Assembly (NCBI GenBank): GCA_024279475.1
Contig: JAJRRM010000080.1
Coordinates: 1 to 41,538, forward strand
Origin: Alphaproteobacteria bacterium
Lineage (GTDB): Bacteria; Pseudomonadota; Alphaproteobacteria; 16-39-46; JAJRRM01
Length of the DNA stretch: 41,538 bases
Reading direction: 5' to 3'
The position numbers and the translations under genes are program-made. The notes below the pieces were generated by a model that saw nothing but the letters and a program-made list of their open reading frames with translations, did no database searches and was not told the DNA's origin. Within the stretch, counting starts at the first letter, position 1; each line of letters starts with the position of its first letter. Shown piece by piece: positions 9,719-19,520 of the stretch.

Positions 9719-10541
9719 ATTTTTCAGCCTTTTTCGGAGGAACAGTAGAACCAGCCAAAATACCACCGTCAATATCTAATTCTGCGCCTGTTATATAGCG
9801 TGCTTCATCTGATGCAAGGTAAACGCTTGCCCAAGCAACATCATCTGGATGACCGGCCTCTTTTAAAGGCACCTCAGAAATAAGGTGCTTGAGTGTTTCT
9901 TCTCTCTGTTTTCCTGCCCCTAAAATAGGATCCCACATAGGAGATAAAATGAAAGCTGGCATAAGGGTATTGCAGCGAATTTTCCAACCTTGAGAAGCAC
10001 AGTAAAGCGCTACACTTTTTGAATGATTTCTTATAGCAGCTTTACTAGCAGCATAGGCTGCCGCCATAGGAATACCTACTACACCGGAACGTGAACTTAG
10101 ATTAATAATAGACCCTGTTGGTGTTATATTTTCTTCTTGAGCCTTCTTTACCATAGCTTTTATAGCTTGTTGACATCCCAACATCGTACCTTCTACATTT
10201 ACTGCTTGAATATAGCGCCAATCATCTAAAGAAACATTTAAGACATCCTGTGGACCAAAAGAATCTGAAAAACCAATAATACCAGCACTATTAATAAGAA
10301 CATCCCATTGACCAAGTTCCTTAAGAATTTTTTCTTGAGCCTGCTCCCACTCTTTCTTTTTTGTAACATCTAAGTGCACAAATAATGCACCAAGTTTTAA
10401 AGCAACACTTCTACCCTTGGTCTTATTTATATCTGCTATAACAACTTGAGCACCTTCATCACAACACCGTTGGGCACACGCTTCTCCTATACCGGAGGCA
10501 CTTCCTGTTATAACAACAATTTTACCTAATAACCGACCCAT
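9708..10541 (-). CDS. SDR-family NAD(P)-dependent oxidoreductase
   Basis: 277 aa; TGSASGIGEACAQ, YAASKAAIRN catalytic motif, C-terminal DIDGG. Confidence 0.93.
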   Translation of the reverse strand: MGRLLGKIVVITGSASGIGEACAQRCCDEGAQVVIADINKTKGRSVALKLGALFVHLDVTKKKEWEQAQEKILKELGQWDVLINSAGIIGFSDSFGPQDVLNVSLDDWRYIQAVNVEGTMLGCQQAIKAMVKKAQEENITPTGSIINLSSRSGVVGIPMAAAYAASKAAIRNHSKSVALYCASQGWKIRCNTLMPAFILSPMWDPILGAGKQREETLKHLISEVPLKEAGHPDDVAWASVYLASDEARYITGAELDIDGGILAGSTVPPKKAEKYAD

Positions 10542-10630
10542 TTTTTGTCCTTAACGGGCAATCTTAACACTGTTTATTTCATTTTACCAAAAAAAATTAC
10601 CGAAATGAATAAAAATTTGGTATACCTGGA

Positions 10631-10722
10631 GCGGGTAGCCCTAGACAAAAGAGCTTAGGAATCCGGTCAGATCTGGAAGGAAGCAGCCGTACTTTGATTT
10701 TTTGGGTTAGGTGCTACCTCTA
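10631..10722 (+). ncRNA. ffs: Signal recognition particle RNA (bacterial small SRP / 4.5S RNA)
   Basis: Conserved apical domain ggtcagatctggaaggaagcagcc (about 10665-10688) inside a stem closed by gggtagc-ccta / tagg-t-gctacct; directly upstream of dnaX as is common in bacteria. Confidence 0.9.
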
Positions 10723-10756
10723 ACACTCTTATAGCAGTAATATAAAGGTTCTTGAT

Positions 10757-12391
10757 GTGAAAGCATCTTATAAAGTTTTAGCCCGCGCATATCGTCCTGT
10801 AAGTTTTGAAGATAGCTTTATGGGGCAAGAGACAACCGTTCAGATTTTATCGAATGCTATAGAAGCAGGTCAATTACCTCATGCAATTATTTTTTCAGGC
10901 ATTCGAGGTGTTGGTAAAACGACTACAGCACGTATTTTAGCCCGGACAATAAACTGCTCTAACCTCACTTTTGAAAATAAGAAGCCAAAACCATGTGGTA
11001 TTTGTAATAGTTGTACGGCTCTCTTAAAGGGCGATTGTTTAGATGTCGTGGAAATGGATGCAGCTAGTCGGACGAGTGTGGAAGATATAAGAGACTTGAT
11101 AGAGTCCCTACCCTATAAGCCCTTATTATGTAAGTATAAGGTATACATCATAGATGAAGTCCATATGTTATCTAAAAGTGCTTTTAACGCTTTGCTGAAA
11201 ACTTTGGAAGAACCTCCTGAGCATATTAAATTTATTTTTGCCACCACAGAGCTTCATAAAATACCTGCAACAATTTTGTCACGCTGTATGCGTTTTAATT
11301 TAAGAGCCTTTACCAAAGAAGAGTTGAAAGCGTATTTGCAGCGTATTTCCAAAAAAGAAAATATTTATTTGGAAGAAAAAGCGTTGGATCTTGTCGTAGA
11401 GGCGGCTAGAGGGTCTGCCCGTGATGCTCTATCCTTACTAGATCAAGCACGCCATCTAGATAATAAAATAGTTACGACAGACCAAATGCGCAGCATGCTA
11501 GGTAAAGCAGATTTTTTAAAGGTTCTTTCCTTGTTTGAAAATATATTAGAAGGGAAGGTCTCACAGGTTTTCTTTACTTTGCCACAGTTTTATCAAGAAG
11601 GGTCTAATGCGCAAGAGCTTTCTAAAAGTCTCTTAGATATAATTTATCAATTGAATAAAATAAGAGTAGCCGCGGCCGCTGCACAGCTTGAGTCTTTCTC
11701 AAAGTCAGAGCAAGAATACTTACACCGATTGGCAAAAGATTTAACAACACCTCTATTGCAGAGCTTATGGCAGGTAACAGCAAAAGGATATGAAGATATA
11801 AGAAGATCTCCGCTACCTGAAGCTGCTTTTGAAATGCTTATTATTCGATTAATGCATGTGAAAGAAGTTCTTTTACTGCCCTTATCTGAAACTCCAGCCT
11901 CTCCTCTTTCTTCAGAAGGTCAAAATATCTCTTCTATGCATGCAATAGATCGTTCTCCTAAACTTGATACTACAAGGGAGGAAAAATTAGAGAGCTTTGA
12001 AGAAGAACACTCTAAAATAGAAATACCACCTACCTTTGAATCTTTATTATGTCTTCTTAGAGAAAAAAAAGAGCCCTTGCTAGCCTCGCATTTAATGCAA
12101 GACGTGCATCTTATTTCTTATGAACCCTTTAAGTTAAACCTTAAACTAACAGACCATGCACCAAAAGACTTATGTAGGCAGTTAAAGGAACGGCTGAAAA
12201 ACTGGACGGGGAAAGAGTGGACGGTGGAGCAATCTAAAGAAGGTGGGGCTGCAACTCTCTATCAACAAAAAGAAGAAAAACTGCAAACTCTAAAGAAAAA
12301 AGCTTCACAGGCTCCTTTAGTTAAAGAGGTGTTGGAAGCTTTTCCAGGAGCAAAGGTTGTTAAAATAAGTCCGATTCTACACAATGCATAA
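10757..12391 (+). CDS. dnaX: DNA polymerase III subunit gamma/tau
   Basis: 544 aa, GTG start; ARAYRPVSFEDSFMGQE, GIRGVGKTTTARILA, zinc site CGICNSC, IIDEVHMLSKSAFNALLKTLEEPP. Confidence 0.96.
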   Translation: MKASYKVLARAYRPVSFEDSFMGQETTVQILSNAIEAGQLPHAIIFSGIRGVGKTTTARILARTINCSNLTFENKKPKPCGICNSCTALLKGDCLDVVEMDAASRTSVEDIRDLIESLPYKPLLCKYKVYIIDEVHMLSKSAFNALLKTLEEPPEHIKFIFATTELHKIPATILSRCMRFNLRAFTKEELKAYLQRISKKENIYLEEKALDLVVEAARGSARDALSLLDQARHLDNKIVTTDQMRSMLGKADFLKVLSLFENILEGKVSQVFFTLPQFYQEGSNAQELSKSLLDIIYQLNKIRVAAAAAQLESFSKSEQEYLHRLAKDLTTPLLQSLWQVTAKGYEDIRRSPLPEAAFEMLIIRLMHVKEVLLLPLSETPASPLSSEGQNISSMHAIDRSPKLDTTREEKLESFEEEHSKIEIPPTFESLLCLLREKKEPLLASHLMQDVHLISYEPFKLNLKLTDHAPKDLCRQLKERLKNWTGKEWTVEQSKEGGAATLYQQKEEKLQTLKKKASQAPLVKEVLEAFPGAKVVKISPILHNA

Positions 12392-12429
12392 TACATACTT
12401 TATTAAATAGTTAAGAAAGGGAAAATCCT

Positions 12430-12753
12430 ATGATGAATATTGGTAAAATGATGAAAAAGGCTCAGGAGCTTCAAGTTAAAATGGAAGAAGCTCAATCAGA
12501 ACTAAAAAGCCTTGAAGTTGAAGGTACATCCGGCGCAGGTCTTGTAAAGATTATATTAAGCGGAAAACATGAAATGCGAAGTGTTTCAATAGATTCGTCT
12601 CTTGTAGAGCAAGGAGAAAAAGATATGTTAGAAGATCTAATTCAAGCAGCTTATAATGATGCTTTGACAAAAGTTCAGGGAGAAACGCAAGAAAGAATGG
12701 CTGCTGCTTCAGGTGGTTTAGATTTGCCCGGTGGCATGAAACTTCCTTTTTAG
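12430..12753 (+). CDS. YbaB/EbfC family nucleoid-associated protein
   Basis: 107 aa, MNIGKMMKKAQELQVKMEEAQSEL..., between dnaX and recR. Confidence 0.94.
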   Translation: MMNIGKMMKKAQELQVKMEEAQSELKSLEVEGTSGAGLVKIILSGKHEMRSVSIDSSLVEQGEKDMLEDLIQAAYNDALTKVQGETQERMAAASGGLDLPGGMKLPF

Positions 12754-12785
12754 GATGGATAACTAAATAAAGTAAAGAGCAGCTA

Positions 12786-13397
12786 ATGTCCCTAAGTAGT
12801 CTCGAAGAACTGATTCGCATATTATCCAAGCTTCCAGGATTAGGGCCACGATCCGCACGTCGAGCTGTTTTGTATTTATTAAAAGATAAGCATCGCAATT
12901 TTTTTCCTCTTCTAGAAAATCTTAATCAAGTAGCTTCTACTATTAAAACCTGTGGTATTTGTGGAAATATAGATATAACAGATCCATGTAACATTTGCAG
13001 CTCAACTAGTCGTGATAACACTATACTATGTGTTGTTGAAGATGTGGCAGACCTCTGGGCTCTAGAACGTAGTGGTTCTTATAGAGGTTTGTACCACGTA
13101 TTGGGTGGAACCTTATCCGCTTTAGATGCTAGAGGACCAGAAGAAATCCGATTACCTTACTTGCTAGATCGTTGCCAAAAAGCCAATCCTCCTTTAGATG
13201 AAATAATCTTAGCTCTAAATGCTACAGTGGATGGACAAACTACAGCTCACTATATTGCATCTAGCCTTCAAAAACGAGAAATAGATATAAAAATTTCCAG
13301 ACCCTCTATAGGACTTCCTTTGGGCGGAGAATATGACTATATGGATGATGGAACAATTATGTCAGCATTCCAGGCACGTCAAAAATTTAATGCATAA
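12786..13397 (+). CDS. recR: Recombination mediator protein RecR
   Basis: 203 aa; LPGLGPRSARRAVLYLL, zinc finger CGICGNIDITDPCNIC, Toprim VVEDVADLWALERSGSYRGLYHVLGG. Confidence 0.96.
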   Translation: MSLSSLEELIRILSKLPGLGPRSARRAVLYLLKDKHRNFFPLLENLNQVASTIKTCGICGNIDITDPCNICSSTSRDNTILCVVEDVADLWALERSGSYRGLYHVLGGTLSALDARGPEEIRLPYLLDRCQKANPPLDEIILALNATVDGQTTAHYIASSLQKREIDIKISRPSIGLPLGGEYDYMDDGTIMSAFQARQKFNA

Positions 13398-13456
13398 AAA
13401 GAGTCAAAAGCAGATAAAAATTTCTTTTTCTAAAAAAGAACAGCTTATTATTAATC

Positions 13457-13543
13457 AAAATTTAGGCATTTATACTCCTTAAAAAATACTAAATAAAAGC
13501 TTCTTTCTTCCAATTTTAATTCTTGTAATAATGCCTAAATTTT
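13457..13543. repeat. 14-bp perfect inverted repeat flanking a 59-bp spacer
   Basis: aaaatttaggcatt (13457-13470) and aatgcctaaatttt (13530-13543) in the recR-peroxiredoxin intergenic region. Confidence 0.75.
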
Positions 13544-13821
13544 CCCCTTAACTCACATAGCTCTACATTTATATAATAAACTTATCCTATTGCTCTTATA
13601 AAACTAATCGAATATACGTATATAATAGAGAGTTTAAGCTCATGATTATAACGAGATCACTGCATAAGTAGGTAAAAAAGTTTGCCATGACACCTACAGA
13701 CGTCTATCTTTTAAAATGTGAGTTTGAGCTAAAAAAAAGGTTTGCTGTCTAAGATATATTAAAAACAGACATGTCAGATGAGTCTTATAAAGTGTAGTCC
13801 TAATAAAAATGGAGAAAAATA

Positions 13822-14388
13822 ATGCTAAGAGTAGGTGAAAAATTCCCTGAATTTAAATTAAAAGCAACTTCAGCTAAAAAACTTGCTGAGTTGAACATTG
13901 ATAACGTATTTATTGATGTACATAATAAAACTTATAAGGGTAAATGGCTGGTAGTATTTTTCTATCCCAAGGACTTTACATTTGTATGTCCAACTGAAAT
14001 TGCTGCATTTGGTGATTTAATTGAAGACTTTAAAGATCGTAATACACAAGTTCTAGGTGGAAGCACAGACAGTGAGTTTGTTCATTGGGCTTGGCGCAAA
14101 CATCAAGATGAATTAACTGATTTGCCATTTCCTTTGTTGGCAGATATAAAACGTGAACTAACTTCAGAACTTGGAATTTTAGATATGGTCGAAGGGGTGG
14201 CACAACGTGCAACATTTATTGTAGATCCCACTGGTATAATTCGTCATGTAAGTGTTAATGATTTGAGTGTAGGACGCAACCCTAAAGAAACCCTCCGTAT
14301 TTTAGATGCATTACAAACTAATGAGCTTTGTCCATGCAATTGGAGTAAGGGAGAAGAGACTATCAACTTACATACGGCTACTAAATAG
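13822..14388 (+). CDS. Peroxiredoxin (AhpC/Prx1-type)
   Basis: 188 aa; FFYPKDFTFVCPTEIAAF peroxidatic Cys motif and C-terminal ELCPCNW resolving Cys region. Confidence 0.93.
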   Translation: MLRVGEKFPEFKLKATSAKKLAELNIDNVFIDVHNKTYKGKWLVVFFYPKDFTFVCPTEIAAFGDLIEDFKDRNTQVLGGSTDSEFVHWAWRKHQDELTDLPFPLLADIKRELTSELGILDMVEGVAQRATFIVDPTGIIRHVSVNDLSVGRNPKETLRILDALQTNELCPCNWSKGEETINLHTATK

Positions 14389-14532
14389 GGACGTAAGGAG
14401 AATTTTTGTTTATAAAAGATTTTTTATGCTTTTACCCTGTGCTCCTTTGTTTCATGTGCCACTGCGCCAAGTTCTGACCAACCAACTTTGTGCCCTCTCT
14501 TTCTAATAATATAACACAGGGGGGATGCTTTA

Positions 14533-15136
14533 GTGATGCAATTTCTGCATGATTTTATACCAAAGGAAAAATCTGCTGAAGAGATTTTCTACTCATTTAT
14601 AGCCTCTCACTATCATAATACTCTATTAGATGCGTTAGAATTAATTCTTAAACCTTTTGGTAATTTTAAAAATAAATTCGCAGGGATAAGTCACATTTAC
14701 CATGGTTTTTCTATATTACAAGAATCAATAATATAATTGTTGATGGATCTGAGGTTTCTTTTGCAGGAATACCAGTGCTTTCTTACACATGGAGGCAAAT
14801 ACAGCATGATCATGGAATGCCCTCCAAAAAATCGATTGAGTTCTATAAAAAAAGAATTTCAAGCAGGTTTTAGTTGTACGACATCCCATGAGAGTTTTCC
14901 GCGAATATATGGGCTTAAGAAATACTAGAACGGAAGGTAAGACAGAAAATATTTCCAAATTTCATCTAAAAAATTATGTGAAATTTTTTTGGCATGCTTT
15001 GAATAATCAGAAAGATCTTCATATCATAAAGTACGATTCTATAATGATTTCTCCTGTTAAAATACTTAAAAGTCTAGAAAAATATGTAGGTATAAAGACT
15101 ACTGATTTAGAAATAAAAAAATGGGGGGGGATATAA
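14533..15136 (+). pseudogene. Decayed gene with sulfotransferase-like C-terminus
   Basis: Three overlapping short ORFs in different frames (14533-14736; an unlisted segment IIVDGSEVSFAGIPVLSYTWRQIQHDHGMPSKKSIEFYKKR from about 14735; 14888-15136). The last reads FHLKNYVKFFWHALNNQKDLHIIKYDSIMISPVKILKSLEKYVGI, like the YEDL...P...L..FLGI end of sulfotransferases. Confidence 0.45.
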
Positions 15137-15381
15137 AAGGAAATTGAAAATATACGCTTAGTATCCTTTAACTTTATTATACTTAAGAAAACATACTTAA
15201 AGAAAGAAAACTTTCTAAATAACAAGTTTCATGAGGAATATCAAAGGAGCTATCTATTTTAATGCACTATCAACCGTTTTCCATCTTCACCAAGCGCCCT
15301 CATCATTTCTGAGAGTTTTATACTCACCGGTATATCGATTATCTTTTCCGCTATAAATTATAGATGAAACATTAAAAAAAT

Positions 15382-16227
15382 TTATAGATTTTTATTGTTT
15401 TTATCATTACTCCTTCTTTTTAATTTACTATAATTCCCCGACGATTTTTTCAGCAATTTAGCATGTGCTTTACAGCTAAAAAATATAGAAACAAAATATA
15501 TACCACATACAACAGATAATGTTATCCATGGCATTGAAATTAAACTAGCAGCAAAAATTCCTACAGTAAGTAGCAATGGTAACACCCATTTTGGGGATAC
15601 CGTATACCCTTTTATGGAGAAAGTTGGCAAGCGACTTACACACAATGAAGCTACTAGTGCTACATATAAAAAAACAATCACAGGATGAAAGCGAAAATCA
15701 CTAGAGATAGATATAGATATATAAATAGGGAGTAATAATAAAAAAGCTGCTGTTGGTGCTGGAACCCCTGTAAAAAATTTCTGCTCCCATAATTCAGGTA
15801 TTTTTTTCTGAGAAACGAGATTAAGTGTATTAAAACGAGCTAATCGCAAGGCCATACAAACTACATAAAAGAGCGCAATTATCCACCCTATATTTCCCAA
15901 TACTTCTAAAATTCTTAAATATAGAACAATAGCTGGAACAACACCAAATGAGACCATATCTGACAAAGAATCTAGTTCACCACCAAAATGCGAACTCTGC
16001 CCTAAAAAGCGCGCTACTTTTCCATCTAAAGCATCAAGAACACCTGCTACTAAAATAGCTATTACAGCTAGCTCCCATTTGTCCTGCAAAGCAAATCTTA
16101 TAGCTGACAAGCCAGAGCAAAGTGCTGCTAAAGTTACAATGTTAGGCATAAGTCTGGCGATAGAAAAATTCTGTTTAAGAGATTTTTTAAATCGTCTGTT
16201 TTTTCCAGGCATATTTTTATCCTTCAA
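15382..16227 (-). CDS. pssA: CDP-diacylglycerol-serine O-phosphatidyltransferase
   Basis: 281 aa; CDP-alcohol phosphotransferase motif DALDGKVARFLGQSSHFGGELDSLSDMVSFG. Confidence 0.95.
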   Translation of the reverse strand: MKDKNMPGKNRRFKKSLKQNFSIARLMPNIVTLAALCSGLSAIRFALQDKWELAVIAILVAGVLDALDGKVARFLGQSSHFGGELDSLSDMVSFGVVPAIVLYLRILEVLGNIGWIIALFYVVCMALRLARFNTLNLVSQKKIPELWEQKFFTGVPAPTAAFLLLLPIYISISISSDFRFHPVIVFLYVALVASLCVSRLPTFSIKGYTVSPKWVLPLLLTVGIFAASLISMPWITLSVVCGIYFVSIFFSCKAHAKLLKKSSGNYSKLKRRSNDKNNKNL

Positions 16228-16939
16228 GTATTCCTATAGTAGGCATTGTTTTTTTTAATGATAAATCAGCTAAAATAGTCTCACCAGCAACGCTTGTTTG
16301 TCCTTGGCATACAAGTGGTACAACCTGGGGAGGCAAAAAAATATCTACACGGCTACCAAATCGAATCATACCAAAGCTCTGCCCTTTTGAAAACTCGTCA
16401 CCTTTTTTAGTTTCTCGTGTTATTCGTCTAGCAATAAGGCCTGCAATCTGTGTGAAAGCTATCAATTTTTTACTTTTTTTATCTTCCATGACAAATAATT
16501 GCCGTTCATTATGAGTACTTGCTTTATCTAGACTTGCATTCAAAAACTTACCTGGCACATACACAACTTCTTTAATTTTTCCAGACACAGGAACACGATT
16601 CACATGAATATTAAAAACATTCATAAAAATACTAATACGCCAAATTTTATCATTATTCCCCAGTTCTTTTGGCTTAGAAGTTAGTTCTTTTGGCCAAGTT
16701 ACTTGTTTAACTAGCTGGACCAAACCATCTGCTGGACAAACAACTAAACCTTCTATATTTGGCACAACACGTTTAGGATTTCGAAAGAAATAAAAGCACC
16801 AGACTGTTGCTAAAAATCCTACACAACCTAAAAGATTAGAAAAAGAAAAAAGAAGAATAGATACAATAGTAAATAAAAAAAGAAAGAGATATCCTTCTTT
16901 ATGTACGGGAGGGAAAATTATTTTTAACATATTATGCAT
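16217..16939 (-). CDS. psd: Phosphatidylserine decarboxylase
   Basis: 240 aa; MNVFNIHVNRVPVSGKI and C-terminal IRFGSRVDIFLP processing-site region; overlaps pssA start. Confidence 0.94.
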   Translation of the reverse strand: MHNMLKIIFPPVHKEGYLFLFLFTIVSILLFSFSNLLGCVGFLATVWCFYFFRNPKRVVPNIEGLVVCPADGLVQLVKQVTWPKELTSKPKELGNNDKIWRISIFMNVFNIHVNRVPVSGKIKEVVYVPGKFLNASLDKASTHNERQLFVMEDKKSKKLIAFTQIAGLIARRITRETKKGDEFSKGQSFGMIRFGSRVDIFLPPQVVPLVCQGQTSVAGETILADLSLKKTMPTIGILEG

Positions 16940-17055
16940 AGATTCTCTTCCATTTATACTCGATTAAAACCAGAAAAAACTGTACAGTTGCTTTGCAAGT
17001 GCGTTATATCTCTAGACCATAGCGTGTTCATTATAAATATGGAAGATACTTTTTT

Positions 17056-18831
17056 ATGGCTAAAAAACCAATTTTAACAGAATCTAGTTTTGCCTTGTGC
17101 CGGCGTATTTTTAAAACTTATATATACCCCCACAAAAAAAGAATTTTATTTGCCTTCTTATTTATGATAATTGCGGCAATTACAACTGGTGCTACAGCAA
17201 AACTCATGGAACCTATTGTTAATGATATTTTCCTTAACAAGCAAAAAGATCTTCTTTTTCCTATTGCTTTTACTGTTTTTTTTATCTTTGTTATAAAAGG
17301 ATTTTCTATCTATGGTGAATCTATAGCCATGAGCTATATTGGTCAGCGCTTAATAACAGATTTGCAAAAAGATCTCTTTAAAACCCTCTTATATGCTGAT
17401 TTATCCTATTACCATAAACATCCAAGCGGTGAATTAATCTCACGCTGTGTAAACGATGTAGGGATTATGCGTCAACTTGTTCACTTTATCCTTACAGCTG
17501 CTGGAAAATATATATTAACGATCATTGCGCTGGTTGGCGTTATGTTTTGGCAAGATTGGGTATTGGCTAGTGTGTCTTTCATTGTCTTCCCTTTAGCTAT
17601 CTTACCTATTTCTCGTATAGGAAAACGTATGAGAAAAATTTCTGGCAATACTCAAAAAGAAGTAGCTTCTTTGACAAGTCAATTATCCCAAGTATTTCTT
17701 GGTACCCGCGTCGTTAAGTCCTATACCATGGAAAATTATGAATTAGGACGTTTATCTACTTTAGCAGAAAAAATTATGAATCTTAGCTATAAAGGTACAC
17801 GAATTAGATCTTGGGCATCTCCTATGATGGAAACATTAGGTGGATTAGCTATCGTAATAGTCATTGTTTATGGAGGGTTACAGGTAATGAATGGAGATAG
17901 GACACCTGGAGGTCTTTTTTCTTTTCTTACTGCTCTGTTGTTAGCTTATGATCCAATGAAGCGCATCGCAACACTAAACGCTAATTTACAAGAAGGTCTT
18001 GCTGCAGCTGAGCGTGTCTTTCATATGATAGATATTGAACCAAAAATTAAAGATACCCCAAATGCAAAAATAATGCTGCCTATTGATAAAAGTATTTCTT
18101 TTCAAAATGTTACATTCAAGTATAACACAGATAGTTTAACTGTTTTAAAAAACATAAGTATTACTCTGAAAAAAGGAAAAACATATGCTTTTGTTGGTGG
18201 AAGTGGCGCTGGTAAATCTACGCTATTAAATCTCCTTTTACGCTTTTATGATACAATAGAGGGTAAAATTTTATTTGATGATCAAGATATAAAAAAAGTT
18301 ACTTTAGAAAGCTTGCGTAAAAATACCGCTTTAGTAAGCCAAGATATCATCCTTTTTGATGATACAGTTGAAGCAAATATTCTCTATGGAAGACCTAGTG
18401 CCTCTCAAAAAGAGGTTTTAGAAGCAGCAAAAGCAGCTGCCGCTCATACTTTTATTAAAGAATTACCCAAAGGATACGATACTATCGTAGGAGAACAAGG
18501 CGTCCTACTTTCAGGTGGACAACGCCAGCGTATTGCTATTGCTCGTGCTATCTTAAAGGATGCCCCTATTCTTTTATTAGATGAAGCAACTTCTGCTCTA
18601 GATAATAAGTCTGAACGCTTAGTTCAAAAGGCCTTAGAGAAACTCCAAGAAGGTAGAACATGTCTTATTGTAGCACACCGCCTTTCTACAGTACAAAATG
18701 CTGATTGTTTGTTTGTTTTAGAAAATGGAAAAATTATTGAGGAAGGAACGCACACGCACCTTCTCAAGAAAAAAGGTGTTTATGCAAAATATCATGCTAT
18801 GCAATTCCAAGAAAATGAGGAAGTTACATGA
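17056..18831 (+). CDS. MsbA-like ABC transporter, fused permease/ATPase
   Basis: 591 aa; Walker A GGSGAGKSTLLNLL, signature LSGGQRQRIAIARA, Walker B ILLLDEATSALD. Confidence 0.92.
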   Translation: MAKKPILTESSFALCRRIFKTYIYPHKKRILFAFLFMIIAAITTGATAKLMEPIVNDIFLNKQKDLLFPIAFTVFFIFVIKGFSIYGESIAMSYIGQRLITDLQKDLFKTLLYADLSYYHKHPSGELISRCVNDVGIMRQLVHFILTAAGKYILTIIALVGVMFWQDWVLASVSFIVFPLAILPISRIGKRMRKISGNTQKEVASLTSQLSQVFLGTRVVKSYTMENYELGRLSTLAEKIMNLSYKGTRIRSWASPMMETLGGLAIVIVIVYGGLQVMNGDRTPGGLFSFLTALLLAYDPMKRIATLNANLQEGLAAAERVFHMIDIEPKIKDTPNAKIMLPIDKSISFQNVTFKYNTDSLTVLKNISITLKKGKTYAFVGGSGAGKSTLLNLLLRFYDTIEGKILFDDQDIKKVTLESLRKNTALVSQDIILFDDTVEANILYGRPSASQKEVLEAAKAAAAHTFIKELPKGYDTIVGEQGVLLSGGQRQRIAIARAILKDAPILLLDEATSALDNKSERLVQKALEKLQEGRTCLIVAHRLSTVQNADCLFVLENGKIIEEGTHTHLLKKKGVYAKYHAMQFQENEEVT

Positions 18832-19520
18832 AAAAATCTTTAAAGTACCTTATGAACAAACCAAAATTTGTAAAGTTTTTAGGTATTCTTGCTTCTCTTT
18901 ATTTGCGCTTTGTGTATTTAACTAGTTCTTGGAAATATGAAGGTATAGAATATCCAGAACAATTAATTAAAGAAGGAAACCCCTTTATTCTCTGCTTTTG
19001 GCATGGACGTTTAATGATGCTTCCTTTCTCTTGGAAATGGAAAAAAAAACACCTCTGTCATATGCTAATCTCTTCTCATCGTGATGGACGCCTAATTGCA
19101 GAAACTATTAGAGCGCTTGGAATGGAGTCCTTTTCAGGATCAAGTTCTAAAAAAGGCAGTAAAGCTTTTAGAGCTATGATCCATCTTTTAAAAAAAGGAA
19201 AGTATATAGGCATCACGCCAGACGGCCCAAAAGGCCCTGCCTTTGAATCAAAAGAAGGGTTGATAAAAGCCTCCTATTTAGCCCAAGCACCTATTGTTCC
19301 TATTACTTTTTCCACTTCACGCAAGAAATTTATGAAAACTTGGGATACGTTTTTATTAGCTAAACCTTTTAGCCGCGGAATTTTTTTATGGGATAAACCT
19401 ATTTTTCCTCCCCAAAAAGGAAACGATATAGATTTTACAAAGTTCAAGGATACAGTTACACAATCTTTACAAGATATTTGCGAAAAAGCTGACCGGAAAG
19501 TAGATAATAAGCATGTTTAA
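18828..19520 (+). CDS. DUF374 lysophospholipid acyltransferase-like protein
   Basis: 230 aa; ILCFWHGRLMMLPFSW, ISSHRDGRLIAETIRALG, GITPDGPKGPAF. Confidence 0.88.
   Translation: MKKSLKYLMNKPKFVKFLGILASLYLRFVYLTSSWKYEGIEYPEQLIKEGNPFILCFWHGRLMMLPFSWKWKKKHLCHMLISSHRDGRLIAETIRALGMESFSGSSSKKGSKAFRAMIHLLKKGKYIGITPDGPKGPAFESKEGLIKASYLAQAPIVPITFSTSRKKFMKTWDTFLLAKPFSRGIFLWDKPIFPPQKGNDIDFTKFKDTVTQSLQDICEKADRKVDNKHV

Noticed and set aside
12551-12898. 115-aa - strand ORF
   Set aside because: Antisense to ybaB and recR, both of which have clear family motifs.
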